Translations under genes and position numbers: made by a program
In this document: piece after piece, positions 44,206 to 54,939 of the stretch
How the letters are laid out: each line of letters starts with the position of its first letter
Numbering within the stretch: position 1 is the first letter of the stretch
Notes under the pieces: model-generated
What the model saw: the letters and a program-made list of their open reading frames with translations, nothing else
Database searches by the model: none
What the model was told of the DNA's origin: nothing
Source of the DNA: Methylibium rhizosphaerae
GTDB taxonomy: Bacteria > Pseudomonadota > Gammaproteobacteria > Burkholderiales > Burkholderiaceae_C
Length of the DNA: 64,000 nt
Assembly (NCBI RefSeq): GCF_006386545.1
Contig: NZ_SWAR01000025.1
Coordinates: 25,571 to 89,570 of the forward strand
Direction: 5' to 3'

Positions 44206-46644
44206 ATGCGAACCTTCGCACGCCCCCGATGCGCGGCTTTCGCAGCCGCCATCTGCTGCATGGTGTGGGCAGCAGCCCCTGTCGTTCTTGCAGATCCTCC
44301 GCCCGAGTGGACGGTGCAAAGGCTGCCGACCGTCGGTGAGCAGCCGGGCTGGACGGGCTTGGGCTTCAACAACCGTGGCCAGGTGGCGGGGTGGGTCTTT
44401 GACGAGGTGCGCAACACCTTGCCCGTGTGGTTCGACGGCACGACGACCCGCTTGCTCCCCAGCCCGCCGGGTGCGCAGGGCGGCAGGGCGGTCGACCTCA
44501 ATGACGCGGGGCAGATCCTCGCCGGCCATCGTTTCGCCGGCGGGACCGGGCTCACCATCTATCAGGGCGGCGAGGCTCGCGCCCTGGACGCACCACCCGG
44601 CTGGAACGTGTCCGCGCTGGCGATGAACCGGCAGGGGGCGGCGATCGCCAACGGCTACAGCCTCGACGGTCGACGGCAGGCCATGGTGTATGAGGGCGGC
44701 AGGGCGCGCCTGCTCGGCACCGATTCGGAGGCCGTGGCCATCAACGACCGCGGGCAGGTGCTCTATGCCGACGGAACCGGTGCCAGCTACCTCGACACCC
44801 GCGGCGCGACGACCCGGCTGGGCGGTGCCCGGCAAGGCGTGCGCGGGGAGTCGCTCAACGACCATGGCCTGGTGGGCGGCATCTACGACGCCGGTGCGAT
44901 CGGCATGCCCGCGCAGGGACAGGCGGTCCTGCTCGACGGTGCCGAGATGACCGAGCTGGGCGGCTCCCGGTGGGGCCATGTCCGTTTCGTCAACAACCGA
45001 GGTCAGGCCGCAGCGGACATGTACGTGTCGTTCGGCTCGCACGCGTATCTGTACGACAACGGCAGCTTCACCAACCTGACGCCCGGCCTCGGTGAGCGCG
45101 ACTCCAGCTGGATCGTCGACCTGAACAACCGCGGCCAGGTCCTGTACCTGGTCGAACTCTTCGACGACCCGCAGAGCCGGCGCATCCAACTCTGGGACAA
45201 CGGCGTCGTGACGGACATCACCGGGCTGATCAACCGACAACTGGGCGACGGGGCCGCTGATCCCTACTTCACCTCGTTCAACCAGCGGCTCAACGACGCC
45301 GGACAGATCCTGCTCAACACGCTGTATGGCGGAGCGGGGGCTCCGCTGCTGCTGACGCCCGTACCGGAGCCTGCCGCCTGGGCCTTGCTGTTCGCCGGCT
45401 TGTGTCTGCTGGCCTGGCGATGGCTGCGGCCGCGCAAGCCGGGCGTGCTGCTGCTGGCGCTGGTGGCCGGCGGCGGGGCGGCCGCCGACGAGTGGCGGGT
45501 CGAATGGCTGCCCCCCTTTGGCGAGGGCAGACTGGTGCTCAACGCGTTGAACGATCGAGGGCAGCTCATCGGCCTGCACCCCAGCGGCGCCTACGGCGGC
45601 AGTTCTCGCGCGTTCCTGTACGGCAGCGGCATGTTGACCGACCTCAGCCCGATACTCGGCATGGGCAGCGATGCGACGGCCATCAACAACCACGGACAGA
45701 TCGCGGGCAGGATCGGTGACGACGTGTTCCTGTACAGCGGCGGCACGCTGACCCGGTACGACGTGCCCGGCGTCCGTGCGGGCACTCGCCACCTCAACGA
45801 ACGCGGGCAGATCCTGGCGTCGAGCATCGAGCCGAACACGCATTCGTTCCTGATCGCCGATGGACAGATCACTCCGGTCGGTCCGGTCACCGGCATGCTG
45901 GGGGCCGCTGGTTACGCACTGAACGACCGCGGCGACGTGGCCGGAGAGCTTGCCCAGGCCGGCGACCCCACGCGCCAGGCCTTTTTCCAGCGCGACGGTC
46001 AGATGACGCTGCTGATGCCGCAGTCGCCCACCAGCCATGTCGCCGACATGGACCGGCACGGCCGCGTCCTTTTCTCCTACGAGCGTCCTGATGGCCGGCA
46101 CCAGGGCGCCATCTGGCACCAGGGGGTTGTCAGCGACCTGTCTCCGCCGGGCTGGCCTTCAGCCTGGCTCAACCAGATGAACGATGCGGGCGAGATGCTG
46201 GGCTCTGCCACCACGCCGGACGGCCGCTGGACGCACTTTCTCATGAGCCACGGATCGGTCATCGACCTCAACGCACTGGCAGGCGGTGATGTGCATGCCA
46301 CCCATCTGACCGAGCAGGGCATCGTCGCGGGCACCTTCGTCCCGGACGGGACGACCGATCGGCATGTGTTCGTCTATGTCGACGGCCAGGTGATCGACCT
46401 GACGCGCTGGATGCTGGCTTCGTTCGACGACGTGGCGAGCGTCGAGACGCTGGGCTTGCACATGGCCCTCAACGACGTCGGGCAGCTCGCGGGTACCGCC
46501 GTGATGGAGGACGGCAGCATGCGCATGTTCATCGTGTCGTCCATCCCGGAGCCGCCGGCCGTGCTGATGCTGGCGAGCGGCACGCTGGTGGTGTGGGCGC
46601 TGCGGCGGCGAAGGAGCTCGAGACAGGATGCTAGCGGCGGCTGA
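44206..46644 (+). CDS. PEP-CTERM HAF-repeat protein, tandem fusion of two units
   Basis: This 812-residue exported protein is made of HAF-type repeats (LNDAGQILAG, INDRGQVLYA, INNHGQIAGR, LNDVGQLAGT), roughly 40-60 residues each and probably propeller-forming. A signal peptide covers residues 1-29. A complete PEP-CTERM sorting tag stands in the middle: VPEPAAW at about 386, a hydrophobic helix, then RWLRPRK. A second hydrophobic start-like stretch (VLLLALVAGGGAAADEW) and more repeats follow. A second tag, IPEPPAV at about 780 with RRRR at the end, closes the protein. The two halves start alike (EWTVQRLPTVGE and EWRVEWLPPFGEG). PEP-CTERM tags are cut by exosortase, which is not in this window. 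Confidence 0.88.
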   Translation: MRTFARPRCAAFAAAICCMVWAAAPVVLADPPPEWTVQRLPTVGEQPGWTGLGFNNRGQVAGWVFDEVRNTLPVWFDGTTTRLLPSPPGAQGGRAVDLNDAGQILAGHRFAGGTGLTIYQGGEARALDAPPGWNVSALAMNRQGAAIANGYSLDGRRQAMVYEGGRARLLGTDSEAVAINDRGQVLYADGTGASYLDTRGATTRLGGARQGVRGESLNDHGLVGGIYDAGAIGMPAQGQAVLLDGAEMTELGGSRWGHVRFVNNRGQAAADMYVSFGSHAYLYDNGSFTNLTPGLGERDSSWIVDLNNRGQVLYLVELFDDPQSRRIQLWDNGVVTDITGLINRQLGDGAADPYFTSFNQRLNDAGQILLNTLYGGAGAPLLLTPVPEPAAWALLFAGLCLLAWRWLRPRKPGVLLLALVAGGGAAADEWRVEWLPPFGEGRLVLNALNDRGQLIGLHPSGAYGGSSRAFLYGSGMLTDLSPILGMGSDATAINNHGQIAGRIGDDVFLYSGGTLTRYDVPGVRAGTRHLNERGQILASSIEPNTHSFLIADGQITPVGPVTGMLGAAGYALNDRGDVAGELAQAGDPTRQAFFQRDGQMTLLMPQSPTSHVADMDRHGRVLFSYERPDGRHQGAIWHQGVVSDLSPPGWPSAWLNQMNDAGEMLGSATTPDGRWTHFLMSHGSVIDLNALAGGDVHATHLTEQGIVAGTFVPDGTTDRHVFVYVDGQVIDLTRWMLASFDDVASVETLGLHMALNDVGQLAGTAVMEDGSMRMFIVSSIPEPPAVLMLASGTLVVWALRRRRSSRQDASGG

Positions 46645-47098
46645 GCATCGCCTCCATCTGCGCGATCTCCTGCGTCTGCGACTTGATGATCTCGGCGCAC
46701 AGCGCCTTGATTTCTGGATCGGTGATCTGCGCCTCGCGACACATCAGGATGGCGCCCGAATGGTGCGGGATCATCGCCCTCAGGAATTCCTCGTCGTCGA
46801 CGCCGGCCTGGGTGCGCATGGCCACGAAGCTGGCCGCAAAGACGGCGAGCGCCGCTGCGATCAGTGCCAGGTTGGCACGCCTGCTGGGGAACATCGAGCG
46901 CATCGACACCAGCATGACGATGGCCATGGGCGCCACCATCATGAGCGTCATGTAGAGGTTGTTGATGTTGAGGCGGAAATGCCGGGCCGTCGCGATCATC
47001 GTGTACATGACCAGGTACATGACCACGAAGTCGATCAGGAGCTCGACGGCCAGCCTGGGGTAGTTGCCGCGGGACGAATGGGGGCTGTGGGCTTGCAT
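46631..47098 (-). CDS. DUF305-type membrane protein
   Basis: This 155-residue protein has three membrane helices (about 17-40, 48-68 and 75-95), then a short C-terminal domain. That domain carries the DUF305 signature: FLRAMIPHHSGAILMCREAQ, followed by EIIKSQTQEIAQMEAML. The paired His (PHHSGA) and the Met and Cys residues are typical of the ferritin-like DUF305 fold, which is often linked to copper or other metal stress. The start at 47098 is chosen for the family-like length, but there is no clear ribosome site and the frame extends upstream. Its end overlaps the convergent HAF gene by 14 bases. Confidence 0.8.
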   Translation of the reverse strand: MQAHSPHSSRGNYPRLAVELLIDFVVMYLVMYTMIATARHFRLNINNLYMTLMMVAPMAIVMLVSMRSMFPSRRANLALIAAALAVFAASFVAMRTQAGVDDEEFLRAMIPHHSGAILMCREAQITDPEIKALCAEIIKSQTQEIAQMEAMLSRR

Positions 47099-47249
47099 GG
47101 CGTGTGGGTTGCTGGAGGTGCTGAGTGGCTTCAGCAACGGCCGTTCCTGTCGCGGCCTGGCCTCTGGAAACGCTACAATGTGCATTATGTCAAATAACGT
47201 GAGCGCATCCGGTGGGCCGCGTTCGCTGCTGTCGCCTTCAGAAGGAACG

Positions 47250-47942
47250 TCAGCGCAACTTCGACGCAGGCGGCTGCTGCAGCACCAGCCGTGAGGCACC
47301 CGGCCCGATCATGCTGCTCAGCGGCTGGGTTTCGGGCAGCACATACACCACCGCACGCTGCCCGCCGAGGACGGGCATCACCACCGCTTCATAGAACGAC
47401 GCGGGCACCACCACGCAGCCCAGGGATGCCCGGTTGTCGTCCGGCGTGGGCGTGGACAGGCGCTGCGTGCGGTGTTCCAGGCTGGCGCCCGGCCGCAAGC
47501 GGTGGATGGCGAAGCCCGAGTCGTAGTCGACCCACACCACGTGCTCTCCGGTGAGGTTGCTGCCAGGTTCGGAGAAAAAGCGCCCGGCGGGTGTGGTGCG
47601 CTCGTGCGGCAACACCTGCGAAGGCTGCTTGTCGCCCACCCCCGGCACCGTATGGTCGCCCACGGCCTCACCCACCAGGGCGGGTGTGGCGCCCAGCACG
47701 CTGCCGTGAGGAGTCAGCACGACCAGCTGCGCGGCCTTCTTGTCCACGACGGCGAATGGCAGCCCGCCGTTGTCGCCTGATTCCATGACCCAGTGCGTCA
47801 CCTGACGCACGTCCGCAGAAACGCTCGCTTCGACGCCTGGCTGCGGCGGTACCGCCACGGTCGAGGCCGCCTGCGCGGCACAACAAGCGCCGAGTCCCGC
47901 AGCGGCCCATGCAAGCAGCCGCCCCACCCTCGCCAGCCCCAT
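47250..47942 (-). CDS. L,D-transpeptidase-like exported protein
   Basis: This 230-residue protein has a signal peptide (residues 1-26, LLAWAAAGLGACCAAQAAS). The YkuD/L,D-transpeptidase-like C-terminal half holds FAIHRLRPG (catalytic His) and the active-site motif RASLGCVVVPASFYE with the nucleophile Cys. These enzymes crosslink peptidoglycan or attach proteins to it. The N-terminal half (VDKKAAQLVVLTPHGSVLGA) fits the usual substrate-groove strands. GAGGAGGGG lies 9 bases before the ATG at 47942. It is an isolated gene downstream, in transcriptional order, of the UvrA2 gene on the same strand. Confidence 0.82.
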   Translation of the reverse strand: MGLARVGRLLAWAAAGLGACCAAQAASTVAVPPQPGVEASVSADVRQVTHWVMESGDNGGLPFAVVDKKAAQLVVLTPHGSVLGATPALVGEAVGDHTVPGVGDKQPSQVLPHERTTPAGRFFSEPGSNLTGEHVVWVDYDSGFAIHRLRPGASLEHRTQRLSTPTPDDNRASLGCVVVPASFYEAVVMPVLGGQRAVVYVLPETQPLSSMIGPGASRLVLQQPPASKLR

Positions 47943-48043
47943 CGAACACCCCTCCTCGTCGAGCCCGCGATCTTGCAGGACGCGGGGAAGGAGGTGCGCA
48001 CGAAATTCGCGACAAATCACCGGCGAGCGGCGCCGCTCGCTCG

Positions 48044-50434
<2,391 letters not shown>

Positions 50435-50444
50435 CGGGTTCGGT

Positions 50445-50855
50445 TCAGCGCAGTTGCTGGATGCGCACCATGTTGCCGGCCGGGTCGCGCACGGCACAGT
50501 CGCGCACGCCGTAGGGCTGGTCGGTCGGCTCCTGCACGATCTCGGTGTCGCGGGCCTGCAGGCGCTCGAACGTACCGTCGAGGTCGCGGGTCGCCAGCAC
50601 GATGCTGGCGTAGGTGCCCTTGGCCATCATCTCGGCGATGGTGTTGCGCTCTTCTTCGGTGATGCCGTGGCTCGCCTGCGGCGGGTACAGCACGATGCTG
50701 ATGTCAGGCTGGCCGGCGGGCCCCACCGTGACCCAGCGCATGCCGTTGTAGCCAACGTCGTTGCGCACCTCGAAGCCGAGTGTGTCGCGATAGAACGCCA
50801 GGGAGACGTCCGGGTCGGTGTGTGGCAGGAAGGTGGCGTGAACGGTGATGTCCAT
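50445..50855 (-). CDS. VOC (glyoxalase/bleomycin-resistance fold) protein
   Basis: This 136-residue VOC-superfamily protein has paired beta-alpha-beta modules: SLAFYRDTLGFEVRNDVGYN in the first, then VLATRDLDGTFERLQARDTE and YGVRDCAVRDPAGNMVRIQQ in the second. A metal-binding set (His7 or His12 region, and Asp/Asn near the end) is plausible but not certain. GAGGAGAT precedes the ATG at 50855. It lies between an AraC regulator and a UvrA2 gene on the same strand, a recurrent proteobacterial trio, so a role in detoxifying or sequestering a DNA-damaging compound is the likely theme. Confidence 0.9.
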   Translation of the reverse strand: MDITVHATFLPHTDPDVSLAFYRDTLGFEVRNDVGYNGMRWVTVGPAGQPDISIVLYPPQASHGITEEERNTIAEMMAKGTYASIVLATRDLDGTFERLQARDTEIVQEPTDQPYGVRDCAVRDPAGNMVRIQQLR

Positions 50856-50902
50856 GACGGGGTGATCTCCTCGAGAGAGAGAGAGGTTGTTCGTGGTGGA
50901 CA

Positions 50903-51352
50903 TCAGTCTATGGGCGGCCCCGTGACCGGCGCTTCTCGATTCCTGATCGGTCGCGTCACCTGCTTCGCCACGCAGGCCGGCATGCCCTGCGTCTGGGCTG
51001 CCGCTTCCCGGCGGTACACGCTGGGCGACACCCCCACCAGCTCGGTGAAGCGGGTACTGAAGGTGCCCAGCGACGAGCAGCCGACTTCGAAACAGACCTC
51101 GGTGACGCTCAGGTCCCCTCGCCGCAGCAGCGCCATTGCGCGTTCGATGCGCCGGGTCATCAGGTACGAGTACACCGACTCGCCGTAGGCGAGCCGGAAC
51201 TGGCGGCTCAGGTGCCCGGCCGACATGTGGATGCCACGGGCGAGCGATTCGACGTCCAGCGGCTGTGCGTACTCCCGGTCGATCCGGTCGCGGACGCGTC
51301 GCAGCCTTGCAAGGTCGCGCAGGTGCTGCGCTGCAGAGGGGGTGTTCGTCAC
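50903..51352 (-). CDS. AraC-family transcriptional regulator
   Basis: This 149-residue DNA-binding protein has the AraC double helix-turn-helix (about 20-120) and nothing else recognisable. The first HTH has LDVESLARGIHMSAGHLSRQ; the second has SVTEVCFEVGCSSLGTFSTR and ends FTELVGVSPSVYRRE. No separate ligand domain is present, only a short tail with MPACVAKQV. The start is taken as GTG at 51352 (AGGA 8 bases upstream); a GTG at 51409 would add 19 residues. It is upstream of, and on the same strand as, the VOC-UvrA2 pair, so it probably controls them. Confidence 0.9.
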   Translation of the reverse strand: MTNTPSAAQHLRDLARLRRVRDRIDREYAQPLDVESLARGIHMSAGHLSRQFRLAYGESVYSYLMTRRIERAMALLRRGDLSVTEVCFEVGCSSLGTFSTRFTELVGVSPSVYRREAAAQTQGMPACVAKQVTRPIRNREAPVTGPPID

Positions 51353-51482
51353 CGGCGCGATCCTGCCACGGTGCACCACGGCGCTCAAGCGTCGCAGCGG
51401 CACGGGCACGCCGACTGCCGGCCATGAGGCGAGAGGGCCGCGGATCGCCGCGGCCGCATTCGTTCAAACAAGGAGTTTCCCT

Positions 51483-51917
51483 ATGAAAGTGCGCGAAGCG
51501 ATGACGAACGACGTCTGCCTGGCCCATCCGGATCGCAGCATCCGCGAAGCGGCGCAGTTGATGACCGAGCACGACATCGGCGCCCTGCCGATCGGCGAGA
51601 ACGACCGGCTGGTGGGCATGATCACCGACCGCGACATCGCCGTGCGGGCGGTGGCGGCGGGCCTGGGGCCCGACACCAAGATCCGCGAGGTGATGTCTGA
51701 ACAGGTGATGTACTGCTTCGAAGACGAAGACATCTCCGACGTGGCGCAGAACATGGGCGACATCAAGGTGCGCCGCCTGCCGGTGCTCAACCGCGACAAG
51801 CGCATGGTGGGCATCGTTTCGCTGGGCGACGTGGCGGTCAAGCAAGGCGCCCGGCAGGCGGGCCGCGCAGTAGCCGGCATCTCCACGCCGGGTGGCGCGC
51901 ATTCACAGTCCCACTGA
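51483..51917 (+). CDS. CBS-pair domain protein
   Basis: This 144-residue soluble protein is made of two CBS motifs: MTNDVCLAHPDRSIREAAQL to MITDRDIAVRAV, then MSEQVMYCFEDEDISDVAQN to GIVSLGDVAVKQG. CBS pairs bind adenine nucleotides and act as energy or redox sensors. Stand-alone versions are often stress-induced. AAGGAG precedes the ATG at 51483. The gene heads a rightward set with an erythromycin-esterase-like enzyme and two glucosidases, but the 84-base gap leaves co-transcription open. Confidence 0.93.
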   Translation: MKVREAMTNDVCLAHPDRSIREAAQLMTEHDIGALPIGENDRLVGMITDRDIAVRAVAAGLGPDTKIREVMSEQVMYCFEDEDISDVAQNMGDIKVRRLPVLNRDKRMVGIVSLGDVAVKQGARQAGRAVAGISTPGGAHSQSH

Positions 51918-52001
51918 GGCCAGGCACCGGGGCGGCGCGGCAAGTTCTTCAATGGGCTTGCAAGATCTACCCGCGCCGCCGCCCGCACAGGCCATCGCAC
52001 G

Positions 52002-53354
52002 ATGGGTGAACCCGCCCTCCCCGACGGCTCCACGGTCGACGCCGTGCGGGTGGCGGCGATTCCTGTTGCCGGTGACGACCACCATGCCGTGCTGATGGAC
52101 CTCATCGGTGCGGCGCACTACGTGCTGCTGGGCGAAGCCACGCACGGCAGCCACGAGTTCTATCGCGAGCGCGCGCGCATCACCCAGCGGCTCATCACCG
52201 ACAAGGGCTTCGATGGGGTGGCAGTCGAAGGCGACTGGCCTGATGCATGGCGGGTGAACCGTTTCGTGCGCGGGCGAGGCGACGATTTGTCAGCGGCAGG
52301 CGCCCTCGCCGATTTCCGCCGCTTTCCCCACTGGATGTGGCGCAACCACGACGTGGTGGAGTTCATCGACTGGCAGCGCGACTTCAACGCGCGCCGCCCC
52401 GAGGCGCTGCGCACCGGCTTCTATGGCCTCGACCTCTACAGCCTGCGCAGTTCCATGCAGGCCGTGCTGCGTCATCTCGGGCAGGCCGACCCGGCCGCGG
52501 CCCGGCGCGCGGTCGAGCGCTACTCGTGCTTCGATCATTTCGGCCACGACAGCCGGACCTATGGGCTCATGGCGGGCCTGGGCAGCAGCGAAAAGGGCTG
52601 CGAGGACGAGGTCGTGGCGGTGCTGGTCGACATGCGGCGGCGGGCTGCGGCGGCCACCTCGGTGGCCGGCGCCGATGCCGAAGAGGCATTCGCTGCCGAG
52701 CAGAACGCCCGCCTCGTGAAGAACGCGGAGGCCTACTACCGCTCGATGTACCTGAGCGACGTGTCGTCGTGGAACCTGCGCGACATGCACATGGCCGAGA
52801 CCCTGCGCATGATCGCGGGCCACCTCGCCGCGCGCATGGGCAGGCGGCCGAGGCTGGTGGTCTGGGAGCACAACTCGCACATCGGCGACGCCCGCGCCAC
52901 CGAGATGGGTCAGCGCAAAGGCGAGCTCAACGTGGGCCAGCTGGTGCGTGAACGCCATGGCGACGATGCGGTGCTGGTGGGCTTCAGCACCCATCAAGGC
53001 AGCGTCACCGCCGCCACCGACTGGGACGGCCCGGCCGAACGCAAGCAGGTACGGCCGTCACGCCCGGACAGCTACGAGGCGGTGATGCATGCCGCCGGCA
53101 TCGAGCGTTTCCTGCTGCCGCTGCGCGGCACCGGGCGGCATGTGGACGCCCTGAGCCAAAGCCGGCTCGAACGTGCGATCGGCGTGCTCTACCGCCCGGA
53201 CACCGAACGCTACAGCCATTACTTCGCGGCGCAGCTGCCGCGGCAGTTCGACGCCCTGCTCCACTTCGACACCACCCGCGCGGTCGAACCGCTGGAGCGC
53301 GGGCCTGCATGGCGGGAGCCCGAGGCCCCGGAAACCTACCCGTCGGGGCTCTAG
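52002..53354 (+). CDS. Erythromycin esterase family enzyme
   Basis: This 450-residue putative hydrolase of the EreA/EreB superfamily lacks a signal peptide. Core motifs are LLGEATHGSHEFYRERARIT (catalytic His and Glu), VAVEGDWPDAWRVNRFVRG, and VVWEHNSHIGDARATEMG with another conserved His. True Ere enzymes open the macrolide lactone, but most chromosomal family members of this type have unknown substrates. Here the next two genes are glucosidases, so a house-keeping or stress role is as likely as antibiotic resistance. The start ATG at 52002 has a weak ribosome site. Confidence 0.9.
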   Translation: MGEPALPDGSTVDAVRVAAIPVAGDDHHAVLMDLIGAAHYVLLGEATHGSHEFYRERARITQRLITDKGFDGVAVEGDWPDAWRVNRFVRGRGDDLSAAGALADFRRFPHWMWRNHDVVEFIDWQRDFNARRPEALRTGFYGLDLYSLRSSMQAVLRHLGQADPAAARRAVERYSCFDHFGHDSRTYGLMAGLGSSEKGCEDEVVAVLVDMRRRAAAATSVAGADAEEAFAAEQNARLVKNAEAYYRSMYLSDVSSWNLRDMHMAETLRMIAGHLAARMGRRPRLVVWEHNSHIGDARATEMGQRKGELNVGQLVRERHGDDAVLVGFSTHQGSVTAATDWDGPAERKQVRPSRPDSYEAVMHAAGIERFLLPLRGTGRHVDALSQSRLERAIGVLYRPDTERYSHYFAAQLPRQFDALLHFDTTRAVEPLERGPAWREPEAPETYPSGL

Positions 53355-53394
53355 CCGCTTCATCCGGCGGCACGGCCGTTGCCGCCCCAAGGGG

Positions 53395-54927
53395 ATGGAC
53401 CTCACCCACACCCCCTGGTGGAAAGGCGCCGTCGTGTACCAGGTGTATCCGCGCTCCTTCGCCGACGCCAACGGCGACGGCGTCGGCGACCTCACCGGCC
53501 TGATGCGGCAGCTCGACCACATCGCAAAGCTCGGCGCCGACGCGATCTGGCTGTCGCCCTTCTACCGGTCGCCCATGGCCGATGCCGGCTACGACATCAG
53601 CGACCACTGCGACGTGGATCCGCTGTTCGGCTCGCTCGAAGACGCGGACAACCTCATCCGCGAGGTGCATGCGCGCGACATGAAGTTGCTGATCGATTTC
53701 GTGCCCAACCACACCTCCGACCAGCACCCCTGGTTCATCGAGTCGCGCTCGGCCCGCTGCAGCCCCAAGCGCGACTGGTACATCTGGCGCGACCAGCCCA
53801 ACGACTGGCGTGCGGCCCTCGGCGCCGGCAGTGCCTGGACCTGGGACGAGACCACTCAGCAGTACTACCTGCACCTGTTCCTGCCGCAGCAGCCCGACCT
53901 CAACTGGCGCAATACCGAGGTGGTGGCTGCGATGCACCGCGTGCTGCAGTTCTGGCTCGACCGCGGGGTCGACGGCTTTCGCATCGACGTGGCGCACTGC
54001 ACCGGCAAGGACCCGACCTTCGCCGACCACCCGCGCTGCCTGGCCGGCGAGCCGCTGTCGGACTTCAACGACCAGCCCTACAGCCACGAGGTGCTGCGCG
54101 GCATCCGCAAGCTGGTGGAAAGCTACCCGGGCGACCGCGTGCTGGTGGGCGAGGTGAACATCCGCGCCACCTCGAGCGTGGTGCAGTACTACGGCGCCGG
54201 CGACGAACTGCACATGTCGTTCAACTTCCCGCCGCTGGACGCGCCGTGGGATCCGGTGCTGTTCCGCACCTGCGTCCGCGAGGTCGAGGCCCTGCTCAGG
54301 CCGGCCGAGGCCTGGCCGACCTGGGTGCTGTCGAACCACGACAACGAACGCCACCGCACCCGCTACGACGGCTCCATGCGTCGTGCACGCGCGTCCGCCG
54401 TGCTGCTGCTCACGCTGCGGGGCACGCCCTTCCTCTACCAGGGCGAGGAGCTCGGCCTCGAGAACGCGGAGGTCGGCCACGACCAGCGGGTGGACCCGGG
54501 CGGACGCGACGGCTGCCGGGCGCCTCTGCCGTGGGAGTACGACGCGCCGCACGGCTGGCACGGCGTGCCGCCGTGGCTGCCGTTCCCGCCGGACGCGAAC
54601 GAGCTGTCGGTCGAGCGGCAGGAGCGGCAGCCCGATTCGATGCTGCAGCTGTACCGCGAGCTGCTGCGGCTGCGGCGCGCGAGCCCGGCGCTGCGCTGGG
54701 GCAGCTGGCAGGAACTCGACTCGCCGCCCGAAGTGCTGGCATGGCGCCGTGAACACGAAGGCGACGTGCGCACCGTCTGCGTCAACTTCGCCGACGAGCC
54801 GCGCGAGCTGGTGCTCGAAGGCGCCTGGCGGGTGGCACTGTCCAGCCGCCCCGACGGTGCCGGTCACCGGTTCGACGGTCGGCTCGCGCCCGAGCAGGCC
54901 CTGCTGCTCGAGCCGCTGGCGCTCTAG
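53395..54927 (+). CDS. GH13 alpha-glucosidase / oligo-1,6-glucosidase-like enzyme
   Basis: This 510-residue cytoplasmic GH13 enzyme hydrolyses or transfers alpha-glucosyl units. The four family regions are complete: DFVPNHTSDQHPWF, GFRIDVAH (nucleophile Asp), VLVGEVNI (acid/base Glu) and LSNHDNERH (third Asp). The start WWKGAVVYQVYPRSFADANG is typical of alpha-glucosidases and oligo-1,6-glucosidases. The length matches the family. GGGG precedes the ATG at 53395, 40 bases after the esterase stop. A second, differently specialised GH13 gene follows after 12 bases, so the two are probably one operon. Confidence 0.93.
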   Translation: MDLTHTPWWKGAVVYQVYPRSFADANGDGVGDLTGLMRQLDHIAKLGADAIWLSPFYRSPMADAGYDISDHCDVDPLFGSLEDADNLIREVHARDMKLLIDFVPNHTSDQHPWFIESRSARCSPKRDWYIWRDQPNDWRAALGAGSAWTWDETTQQYYLHLFLPQQPDLNWRNTEVVAAMHRVLQFWLDRGVDGFRIDVAHCTGKDPTFADHPRCLAGEPLSDFNDQPYSHEVLRGIRKLVESYPGDRVLVGEVNIRATSSVVQYYGAGDELHMSFNFPPLDAPWDPVLFRTCVREVEALLRPAEAWPTWVLSNHDNERHRTRYDGSMRRARASAVLLLTLRGTPFLYQGEELGLENAEVGHDQRVDPGGRDGCRAPLPWEYDAPHGWHGVPPWLPFPPDANELSVERQERQPDSMLQLYRELLRLRRASPALRWGSWQELDSPPEVLAWRREHEGDVRTVCVNFADEPRELVLEGAWRVALSSRPDGAGHRFDGRLAPEQALLLEPLAL

Positions 54928-54939
54928 GGCTGCGAACCC

